Positions 30,806 to 42,900 of a stretch of 64,000 nucleotides of DNA are shown in pieces (positions within the stretch are counted from its first letter, which is position 1; the number at the start of each line of letters is the position of its first letter). Position numbers and translations under genes: made by a program. A model generated the notes under the pieces. It worked only from the letters and a program-made list of their open reading frames with translations. It was not told where the DNA came from and made no database searches. Source of the DNA: Megaleporinus macrocephalus (lineage: Eukaryota; Chordata; Actinopteri; Characiformes; Anostomidae); the NCBI GenBank assembly GCA_021613375.1, contig CM038717.1, forward strand, positions 35,380,327-35,444,326. Direction: 5' to 3'.

Positions 30806-31143
30806 TGAGCAAGACATAGAGAGAGAGAGAGGAAGAAAGAGAGAGAAAGAGGAAGAGAGCATAAGCGAGAGGGAGTGAGAGCGAGAGAGAAAGAGAGAGA
30901 GAAGAGGGGACTTCAGAGCAGGAAACAGGTTTAGAATTTTTGACGCGCTCGAAGAGAAAAGCGAAAGTAAAAGAGTGAAGAAAAGCTGCGCAGTTATTCC
31001 CCTTCATCCTGTCTCCGTTCTGATCTTCTCCGCTACAGGAAGAATAAAAAATATTATTCTACACTGATTCAGCATCCACAGCTCATTTTATCAACATCTA
31101 CAGAACCTTTAGACGCAACGTGCTCCACACAGAACCGAGAGTC
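30806..31143 (+). promoter_or_regulatory. Likely promoter / 5' UTR of NLR gene B
   Basis: Just upstream of the start exon there is a GA-rich tract (30806-30900), a kappa-B-like GGGGACTTCA (30906-30915; last bases deviate from the consensus) and an interferon-response-like GAAAAGCGAAAGTAAAAG (30956-30973; GAAA-N2-AAAA, one base off the GAAANNGAAA core). These would fit an immune gene, but such short matches occur by chance. No transcription start can be placed from sequence alone. Confidence 0.4.
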
Positions 31144-31166
31144 ATGCTGAGACAAAAGAAGAAAAG
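31144..31166 (+). CDS. NLR gene B, start exon
   Basis: ATG followed by codons for LRQKKK and a split codon, then donor GTAAGA. A short basic start exon ending in phase 2 fits the next exon (AG|T gives Ser). The choice of this ATG is inferred from the phase match and position; the first in-frame residue could be elsewhere. Confidence 0.6.
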
Positions 31167-34100
31167 GTAAGAGCGCTGAAATAAAATATCACAAAAATAT
31201 TACAGATGTAATCAGAGGATATAAATACTATTAATAAAACTGAATAAAGACATCAATAGTATTTTTTATATATAACAAGAACTAAGCTTTCATATGATTA
31301 AATTACTGATCTAGGTCATCACTGTACGCCCATATAGCAGAGAAGAAGTTCAGTTATAAAATGTGCTGAGCATCTCTCTCTCTTCTACACTAAACAGAGT
31401 GCAGAGGTAGTATCAGTAATGCTAAACATGTACATAATAACTGTTTTTGATTAAATAAGAAATAAATTAGTATGAAAATGAAATGAGAGTAAATAGAATC
31501 CAGAAGATGATGATCTGGTTCCGTTTGTCATCGATAGTCCATTCATTAATTTCTGAACATATTAAACAGTGATAAATATCTGCTTATTTGATTCTTATTT
31601 AGACATCTAAACAATAAATATGGACAAATTATATTTTTCATGTTTATTGTTAGAAATTCTGCTTCAAATTTTTTCCCGCTTTCTGTATTGTAAGAAAAAG
31701 CTACCCCCACCTCCCACACCCGAAAAACATAATTTTATATCATTTGAATGTTGTTTAAATTGCACATGACTGTATTTCTCACAGCATCATTTGTTAAATA
31801 TAACTTTTATAGTCGTAAAGATTGTTTGTTTGACTCTTCTTCTTGCAGCATCTTAACCACATCCACTTTTATAACATCAGATCAAAGGGATTTGATTTTG
31901 ATTATGGAGAAAGCAAGCAGCTCATTGGTGCTGCTCACTGAAACTAATATTATGACTAAACTAAAGTTGGACTGAAGCTACAAACAGTGATTCAAACAAC
32001 ATTCCTGTTAAGCTTACAAGAAAACAAAGAAAACACAACATTTAATTACAGGAATAACCTCGTGCATTTTCTTCAGTGTATATACTAAAAAATCCTTATT
32101 TGTTCTGCAGGTTGTAATAAATAATTTAGTGATTGTAGTTTAGTGAATATTGTGGTGTCAGAGCAGAGCTGGTTCTATTGAATTCAAAATCACAGTGTAT
32201 TGTGGTCTAGAAGTGTTTAAATATGCTAGTTTTAGGTTGTGTGTTAGCCCCCAAGTGACTAATATTAGCATGGCTAATTAATAGTATTACAAACTTTTTT
32301 TTTGTTTTACACCAAAGTTCTTATTTTCAACCTGTGTCTTTTTCAACATATTGCTTCTGTGTGATCATCATGTCGTCTCACTGTAGTCAAGTTATGATTT
32401 ATTAATATTACTCCATGCTGGATAAACTGGTCCAAAATGCAGGCATAAAGGGCATATCAGATGAAGCAACAGCATCAGACCACACAGGATGGGCAGTTGT
32501 TCAGTATCAGACTACACAGGATGGGCAGTTGTTCAGTATCAGACTACACAGGATGGGTAGTTGTTCAGTATCAGACCACACAGGATGGGTTCAGTATCAG
32601 ACTACACAGGATGGGCAGTTGTTCTTTATCAGACTACACAGGATGGGCAGTTGTTCAGTATCAGACTACACAGGATGGGCAGTTGTTCTTTATCAGACTA
32701 CACAGGATGGGCAGTTGTTCAGTATCAGACCACACAGGATGGGTAGTTGTTCAGTATCAGACCACACAGGATGGGCAGTTGTTCTTTATCAGACTACACA
32801 GGATGGGCAGTTGTTCAGTATAAGACTACACAGGACGGGCAGTTGTTCTTTATCAGACTACACAGGATGGGCAGTTGTTCAGTATCAGACTACACAGCAT
32901 GGGCAGTTGTTCTTTATCAGACTACACAGGATGGGCAGTTGTTCAGTATAAGACTACACAGGATGGGCAGTTGTTCTTTATCAGACTACACAGGATGGGC
33001 AGTTGTTCAGTATCAGACCACACAGGATGGGTAGTTGTTCAGTATCAGACTACACAGGATGGGCAGTTGTTCTTTATCAGACTACACAGGATGGGTAGTT
33101 GTTCAGTATCAGACTACACAGGATGGGCAGTTGTTCTTTATCAGACTACACAAGATGGGCAGTTGTTCAGTATAAGACTACACAGGATGGGCAGTTGTTC
33201 AGTATCAGACTACACAGGATGGGCAGTTGTTCAGTATCAGACTACACAAGATGGGCAGTTGTTCAGTATAAGACTACACAGGATGGGCAGTTGTTCAGTA
33301 TCAGACTACACAGGATGGGCAGTTGTTCAGTATCAGACTACACAGGATGGGCAGTTGTTCTTTATCAGACTACACAGGATGGGCAGTTGTTCAGTATCAG
33401 ACTACACAGGATGGGCAGTTGTTCAATGACAGACTACACAGGATGGGCAGTTGTTCAGTATCAGACTACACATGTTGGGCAGTTGTTCAGTATCAGACTA
33501 CATAGGATGGGCAGTTGTTCAGTATCAGACTACACATGATGGGCAGTTGTTCAGTATCAGACTACACAGGATGGGCAGTTGTTCAGTATAAGACTACACA
33601 GGATGGGCAGTTGTTCAGTATCAGACTACACATGTTGGGCAGTTGTTCAGTATCAGACTACACAGGATGGGCAGTTGTTCAGTATAAGACTACACATGAC
33701 GGGCAGTTGTTCAGTATCAGACTAGACAGGATGGGCAGTTGTTCTTTATCAGACTACACAGGATGGGCAGTTGTTCAGTATCAGACTTCACAGGATGGGC
33801 AGTTCAGTATCAGACCACACAGGATGGGCAGTTGTTCAGTATCAGACTTCACAGGATGGGCAGTTCAGTATCAGACCACACAGGATGGGCAGTTGTTCAG
33901 TATAAGACTACACATGATGGGCAATTGTTCAGTATCAGACTAGACAGGATGGGCAGTTGTTCTTTATCAGACTACACAGGATGGGCAGTTGTCCAGAATC
34001 AGGCCGCACAGGATGGGCAGTTGTCCAGAATCAGGCCGCACAGGATGGGCAGTTGTTCAGTATCAGACCGCACAGGATGGGCAGTTGTCCAGAATCAGGC

Positions 34101-36891
34101 CGCACAGGATGGGCAGTTGTTCAGAATCAGACTACACAGGATGGGCAGTTGTCCAGAATCAGGCCGCACAGGTTGGGCAGTTGTTCAGTATCAGACTACA
34201 CAGGATGGGCAGTTGTCCAGAATCAGGCCGCACAGGATGGGCAGTTGTTCAGTATCAGACTACACAGGATGGGCAGTTGTCCAGAATCAGGCCGCACAGG
34301 ATGGGCAGTTGTTCAGTATCAGACTACACAGGATGGGCAGTTGTTCAGTATCAGGCTACACAGGATGGGCAGTTGTTCAGTATCAGACTACACAGGATGG
34401 GCAGTTGTTCAGTATCAGACTACACAGGATGGGCAGTTGTTAAGTTTGACCGAGTTCTGTTAGCTCTGTTTGGAGTTACTGAGAACACTATATGTTGTGA
34501 TGAAGTGGCTGCAGTGACTCCATCAGGAGTGATTATTACAGCCTAACTAAAAAGACATGCGGGCTCCCTGAGACGTCAGCGTCCCTCCACTCCACCATCA
34601 GCAAACTTGAGTGAGCGTGCTAGAGCAGCAGGACGACAGCTGAACCAGCATTCCCAGTTTACTATAATACTCTCTGTCAGTGACCATCATGAATTAAAAA
34701 TCTGTTAAAGAAGATGCAGGACTGTTAAGCAGCTGGAATCCTACATCAGACAAGAACATTCCTCTCCTAAAACTCCAGCAACTGGCCTCCTCACTTCCTA
34801 GATGCTACACGATAGCAGACATGGTTCTGTACCAACCTTTGCTGCCATCAAGTTCTAAATAAGTTAATAATTTTTATGAAATCTCACTTTCAACATCTGA
34901 ATCAGAGAACAATTTCTGTGAGCCAGTCAATCACAGGGCTCATCATATTATTCATGATCTCACCAAAAAAAGGAAAACAGCTTGTTTAGGGTATAAATGT
35001 AAATCTACATCTGGGCATGGAGTGAAAGTAGCAGTGAGCAGCAACTGTGGAAAGCCAGTGCTTAGAATGTCCTTTGGTCAGTTAAAGGTATACAGTTATG
35101 GATTGTATTATCTTTAGTAATCTAAACAAAGTCAGATTTTGTAACATAACCTCCTCAGACGGAAACAAACCTGTGAACATTTTGCACATTTTAATTCATA
35201 TACGTTCATAAAGATGCATTTATATACTCTAACGTATTTGTCAAATAAACAAATAAAGTAAAGAGGCTCATCCAAGCTTACATTTTCATGAGTGGACAGT
35301 GACATACATTAAATGAAAAGAACAGTTTAGCCTCTCCTGTAAACTGCTAGTAGTACATACACTATAAAACTCAGAACTACTGTTTAGAGCTTTTCACACC
35401 TCCTGCCTCGAGTCTCATAGGAGGATGCTCTACTTGTTCACTAATGCTCTAATAAAACTGGGTAAACAGGGATGTCCCCGGGAGAGAAAGCCTCTCTCCC
35501 TGTGTCACTGTGAGTCTGAGCCTGTACGACTGCTTGATGTTCTCTCTTTTACGTGATCCCACCTACAGACCACTGTAAATGTAGAGCAGAAATAATAGGC
35601 TGTCACTCTAGCTGCTTGTGTTTCAGCTACTTCTTGCTATAAAAGCAGGTTTCACTACTGCATAACAAAAACGTAGCAGCTTCGAGGAAAATATGACTAT
35701 GAAGATGAATAATATTAAAATCTTTCATTTTATCATGCATGCAAGCAAAGCTGTTGCTATTTCTGGTGCACTAAGAAAACCCAGAGAAATCAGAGAAAGA
35801 GTATATATGCACTGAGATATCTGATTACTGAGCAACATCCAGCTCTCTGTATCAGACTACACTATCAGATTTCTAGGCCTTATGCTGCCATCTGTCTGTA
35901 CAAACATGTGAGTGCAGCACTACTGCCATATGAGAAATCAGTGTATGCTGTTTACACGACCACTTGCATAATCAGAAACCTGAATGAACTCAGTGGTTCC
36001 TCCTAATGTTCTTAGAGAGGAGCTTTCGTTCCTCTCAGTGGTTCCTCCTGCAGGTAGTTTTTCTGCAGTGGAATTCTAGACGTCATAGTTGCTTTGTGTC
36101 TTTATTGATCCTGTACAGATACATTTAAACAGGACTGTTGTCTTGACAACCAGTTATAGGGTTAAATTAGAATAAATACGATCAATCTAGAACTTTTATT
36201 ACTGCTGACTACACTTAATTTAACAGTGAATCTGAGCTCCTGCTTTGCAGTAAAGTTCTCATCTCTTTCATGAAAGTATATTTATGAAAGAATATTTAAT
36301 TTTGTGACATACAATAATCATATTTGTTTTAAACAATGCAGTATGTTTAGATAGTAACTTGTGATGGGATCAAATTCATCTTATCTGATAAAACAGATAC
36401 CACACCATTCTGTCTGATTTCAGTGGAACTGAGGAAAGGTCCAGCTGTGCGTCAAAGAAGAGTGATCAGTCACTGTCAGAACCCTTCAATTTCAAAGGAG
36501 GATCAGCTTCTCAGAAAAGGTATTCTTTTCTCTTCTTTTTGCTTTTCATAATTTCCATCTCAACTGAAACGGTTTCCACAGCGTTGTTAGACACAGTGCA
36601 GGACGGGAGAGAGGTTCCTGACTGGCTTTGCAGTTTTGACTGAAATTCAGGGGTATTTTATAAAAAATGGAAACAGATCAAGAGAATTCATTTAAATTGC
36701 TCAGTTCATAAACACATTACGTTTCAGCGTTACAACAACCTAAAATAGTCAAATGAATTAAAACAATAGATGAAGCCAGCTGAAATAAAAGTAACAAAAT
36801 CATGAAAGTATTGTAGCGAGTTGGTGCTGAAGGTTTCTCTCAGTGGTTCTTTCTCATGATCTTAGGAAGTTGCTACATTTGAGTCTTGATT

Positions 36892-36982
<91 letters not shown>

Positions 36983-39900
36983 CACACTGAATTATAGAGA
37001 GAGAGAGTTTCACACTGAATTATAGAGAGAGAGAGCTTCACACTGAATTATAGAGAGAGAGCTTCACAATGAATTATAGAGAGAGAGAGAGTTTCACACT
37101 GAATTATAGAGAGAGAGAGTTTCACACTGAATTATATATATAGAGAGAGTTTCACACTGAATTATAGAGAGAGAGAGTTTCATACTGAATTATAGAGAGA
37201 GAGAGAGTTTCACACTGAATTATAGAGAGAGAGAGTTTCACACTGAATTATAGAGAGAGAGAGAACTTCACACTGAATTATAGAGAGAGAGAGCTTCACA
37301 CTGAATTATAGAGAGAGCTTCACACTGAATTATATATATAAAGAGAGAGTTTCACACTGAATTATATAGAGAGACAGAGCTTCACACTGAATTATAGAGA
37401 GAGAGCTTCACAGTGAATTATATATATAGAGAGAGAGCTTCACACTGAATTATAGAGAGAGAGAGCTTCACACGGAATTATAGAGAGAGAGCTTCACAGT
37501 GAATTATATATATAGAGAGAGAGCTTCACACTGAATTATAGAGAGAGAGAGCTTCACACTGAATTATATAGAGAGAGAGCTTCACACTGAATTATAGAGA
37601 GAGAGAGCTTCACACTGAATTATAGAGAGAGAGAGAGCTTCACACTGAATTGTATAGAGAGAGAGTTTCACACTGAATTATATATAGAGAGAGTTTCACA
37701 CTGAATTATAGAGAGAGAGAGCTTCACACTGAATTATATAGAGAGAGCTTCACACTGAATTATAGAGGGAGAGAGAGAGCTTCACACTGAATTATATAGA
37801 GAGAGAGAGCTTCACACTGAATTATATAGAGAGAGAGAGCTTCACACTGAATTATATAGAGAGAGAGCTTCACACTGGATTATAGAGAGAGAGCTTCACA
37901 CTGAATTATATATATATAGAGAGAGAGAGCTTCACAGTGAATTATAGAGAGAGAGAGCTTCACACTGAATTATATATATATAGAGAGAGAGAGCTTCACA
38001 GTGAATTATAGAGAGAGAGAGCTTCACACTGAATTATAGAGAGAGAGAGAGCTTCAAAGTGAATTATAGAGAGAGAGAGCTTCACACTGAATTATAGAGA
38101 GAGAGCTTCACACTGAATTATATATATATAGAGAGAGAGAGCTTCACAGTGAATTATAGAGAGAGAGAGCTTCACAGTGAATTATAGAGAGAGAGAGCTT
38201 CACACTGAATTATATAGAGAGAGAGCTTCACACTGAATTATAGAGAGAGAGAGCTTCACACTGAATTATAGAGAGAGAGAGCTTCACACTGAATTATATA
38301 TAGAGAGAGAGCTTCACACTGAATTATATATAGAGAGAGAGCTTCACAGTGAATTATAGAGAGAGAGCTTCACAGTGAATTATAGAGAGAGAGAGCTTCA
38401 CACTGAATTATAGAGAGAGAGCTTCACACTGAATTATAGAGAGAGAGAGCTTCACACTGAATTATAGAGAGAGAGAGCTTCACACTGAATTATAGAGAGA
38501 GAGAGAGCTTCACACTGAATTATATATAGAGAGAGAGCTTCACACTGAATTATATATAGAGAGAGAGCTTCACAGTGAATTATAGAGAGAGAGCTTCACA
38601 CTGAATTATAGAGAGAGAGCTTCACACTGAATTATAGAGAGAGAGAGCTTCACACTGAATTATAGAGAGAGAGAGAGCTTCACACTGAATTATAGAGAGA
38701 GAGAGAGCTTCACACTGAATTATAGAGAGAGAGAGCTTCACACTGAATTATAGAGAGAGAGCTTCACACTGAATTATAGAGAGAGAGAGCTTCACACTGA
38801 ATTATAGAGAGAGAGAGCTTCACACTGAATTATATATAGAGAGAGAGCTTCACACTGAATTATAGAGAGAGAGAGAGCTTCACAGTGAATTATAGAGAGA
38901 GAGAGCTTCACACTGAATTATAGAGAGAGAGCTTCACACTGAATTATAGAGAGAGAGAGAGCTTCACAGTGAATTATAGAGAGAGAGAGCTTCACACTGA
39001 ATTATAGAGAGAGAGAGCTTCACACGGAATTATAGAGAGAGAGCTTCACACTGAATTATATATATATAGAGAGAGAGCTTCACAGTGAATTATAGAGAGA
39101 GAGAGAGTTTACCAGTGAATTATAGAGAGAGAGAGCTTCACACTGAATTATAGAGAGAGAGAGAGCTTCACACTGAATTATAGAGAGAGAGAGAGCTTCA
39201 CACTGAATTATAGAGAGAGAGAGAGTTTCACACTGAATTATAGAGAGAGAGAGAGTTTCACACTGAATTATAGAGAGAGAGAGAGTTTCATACTGAATTA
39301 TATAGAGAGAGAGTTTCACACTGAATTATAGAGAGAGAGAGAGTTTCACACTGAATTATAGAGAGAGAGAGCTTCACACTGAATTATAGAGAGAGAGCTT
39401 CACACTGAATTATATATATATAGAGAGAGAGAGAGCTTCACACTGAATTATAGAGAGAGAGAGCTTCACACTGAATTATAGAGAGAGAGAGCTTCACACG
39501 GAATTACAGAGAGAGAGCTTCACACTGAATTATATATATATAGAGAGAGAGCTTCACACTGAATTATATATATATATTGAGAGAGCTTCACACGGAATTA
39601 TAGAGAGAGAGAGTTTTAAACTGAATTATATATATATAGAGAGAGAGCTTCACACTGAATTATATATAGAGAGAGAGCTTCACAGTGAATTATAGAGAGA
39701 GAGAGCTTCACACGGAATTATAGAGAGAGAGAGCTTCACACGGAATTATAGAGAGAGAGAGCTTCACACTGAATTATATATATATAGAGAGAGAGAGAGC
39801 TTCACAGTGAATTATATATAGAGAGAGAGCTTCACACTGAATTATAGAGAGAGATTCACACTGAATTATAGAGAGAGAGAGAGCTTCACACTGAATTATA

Positions 39901-42900
39901 TATAGAGAGAGAGCTTCACAGTGAATTATAGAGAGAGAGAGCTTCACACTGAATTATAGAGAGAGAGAGCTTCACACGGAATTATAGAGAGAGAGCTTCA
40001 CACTGAATTATAGAGAGAGAGAGAGCTTCACACTGAATTATATATAGAGAGCTTCACAGTGAATTATAGAGAGAGAGAGCTTCACACTGAATTATAGAGA
40101 GAGAGCTTCACACTGAATTATAGAGAGAGAGAGAGCTTCACACTGAATTATATATAGAGAGAGAGCTTCACAGTGAATTATAGAGAGAGAGAGCTTCACA
40201 CTGAATTATAGAGAGAGAGAGCTTCACACGGAATTATAGAGAGAGAGCTTCACACTGAATTATATATAGAGAGAGAGCTTCACACTGAATTATAGATAGA
40301 GAGAGAGCTTCACACTGAATTATATATAGAGAGAGAGCTTCACACTGAATTATATATAGAGAGAGCTTCACACTGAATTATATATAGAGAGAGCTTCACA
40401 CTGAATTATATATAGAGAGAGAGAGCTTCACACTGAATTATAGAGAGAGAGAGAGCTTCACACTGAATTATCAGAATCAGAAATACTTTATTGATCCCAG
40501 GGGGAAATTGCAGTTTTTACAGTAGCAGCCGGTTATATAGAAGAATATACACTCTAACAATATCTCTAATAATAGAGATAATAATAATATACACTCTGAA
40601 GCACAAAACCAGGTCGGTCCAAAACTTTTAGATGAACGCCAAAATCAAGGTCCTGAAGTTGCCCATTCAAAAGCTAGGTCTTATTTCTGCTATTGAGAAT
40701 ATATGATTCTGAAATCCCTCAAGACACGTGTGCCAGTCTAGTTAGAAACTACAGTAAAAAGTTGCAGTCAGTTTTCACTGTTGATTATTAATTATTAGCT
40801 AATCATTTTGGCATTGTTTTTTGTTCTTTTCTTGTTAGAACAATAAAATATCTTCATCAACCTTTAAAAACACTTTAGCTGCTTAACTACAGTATAGTTC
40901 ATTATCTACTTAACATTAGCATGCATTGCGTTTAACCTTATGCTTAAAGAAGACAGGAAACGTGAATAAAAACACATTTTTATTTGAGTTTTATAGTGTA
41001 GCACGTATAGTGCACTCTTATTCACCTTAAATCTACAGTCACTGAATAAGAAATATAATACAGTATGCAATTGTGGTTAGTGTAGATCAGTCAGGCTGTA
41101 TATTTTAAATTACATTATAAATGCTTTCATAATGATGCAGTTAGTCTGTAATACTGAAATGCTTTTCCTTTTCTTCCTTAGAGTGTTTTGTTTAGGGTTT
41201 TTTTTTTATTAAAAGTGTTTTTTGTTAAGCTTGTGTTTGTGTCCGCCCGCCATCTCTCCTTCCTTCATGACAATAAGCCACACGATAGACAGAGTGAAAA
41301 CTTATTTTGGTATACAAATGCTATGCCCAAAGCAGGCAACAGTTAGAAACAAAATAATGTATCATCATATGTAAATATAAAAATGCAAACTACATTGTAC
41401 ATCATGTACACACAGGCCTTTAAAGTGCTTTTTTCTGCTATTATTAATATTTTTTTTTTTTAGCAATTTCAGTTAACCCTATGGAACCGAATGTTATGCT
41501 GGTAAATCATTCTGACAACTTGGTGATGAGCCTTTTAATATATTTTAATCTGCTGCCAGAGGAATTATAGTACATGCACGTGTCCGCATTGGCCTGATTG
41601 AGTCATCACTGTGCATAACTGGAGCATTTATGTTTCTATCACTGTACAAAAGACGGATGAGAATAACTGAAGCACTTATTGCTCAGTAACACGAATTGGA
41701 CTAACTTTTTATCTACATTCCCTTTAATGTGTTTACATGTTCAGAACTGTACATTTTTGTTTTTGTTAGATCAAGTTCATTACATTTCAGGTAAATACAA
41801 CAGCACTGAGAAATTACAACGACACTGTTTCCTGCCTCAGCCACAGAGAATGAATCAATCCTAAAAGCCTGTAGCACTATCACTTCTATCATTCCTAGCT
41901 GCTCCTCAGGAAAGACTGCACTGATTTTGTTTTGTATTGCAGAAATCGACTGGAACCTGTTGTAAGAAGTGACAAACTTAAAAGAAAAATAACTGACCTG
42001 TTGAACATCTTAGATGTGAGTACTTTGGTAACACTTCCTAAAAATTCATAAGCCGTGCATCCGGTCGACATTGGCTATTCATTTAATTTAATTTGAAGAT
42101 TTAAGAAGCCAGCAGTCAGTTAGTAAATTTAGTTGATGCAGCAATACCAAACCTGGTGGATAAGCACCTCACTCCACAGGTTTTTGTTGGAGTTTAGGTC
42201 AGAGGGACTATGACGTGATGTAAAAAAATTCTGTGGTCTTTAAAATATTTTTGTGTGAATCTCGCATTATAAGAAAGTTCCCTATCAAGATTCCTAACAG
42301 TGGATTTCAGCATTCAGCATTGCCTGTTTATGAAGGTCAACACCCTTTTGTTTCGTTTCATTTGTGCATCTTCCACACACTGATGAAAGAAGAGAATTTG
42401 GATGATTCATGGATGAACACTCAAGTGGAGTGAGATAAATAGAGAAATGAATTCTAGGGTTGCCATTAACACATGTGGTCTTGTATATTTTGATTAGAGT
42501 TTTTGTATCTTAGTTAAAAAAAAATAAAAATAATAATAATAATAATAAAAGATTTGGCATGCACCACCAGCCAATAGTATTAGATATATTTTCATTAATA
42601 CTGAATGACACCTGAATTTCTGTTTTGTTTAAAGTAATTTAAGTAATTAAGTAATTACACATTTAAGTAATAACTTAGGTCTATTATGACCGATCGTCAA
42701 TATATTTAGTTAAAATAATTAATTTTGTTTATTTCATTAGAACTATTTGCCCTTGTGTTTGAACACAGCAGAATTTGACCTCTGCATTTAACCCATGCAG
42801 TGAAATACATACACACACACTAGTGAACACTAGGGGGCAGTGAGCACATTTGCCCAGAGTGGTAAGCAGCCCTAACCAGAGCACACAGGGAGCAGTTAGG

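Noticed and set aside
32415..34546. A dozen overlapping open frames of 60-234 residues
   Set aside because: All read the 32-bp minisatellite in three frames; there is no splice context and the sequence is periodic to the end.
36843..37025. Open frame with an Arg-Glu repeat
   Set aside because: It is the (GA)n tract read as codons. The reverse frame at 39080-39319 is the same array.
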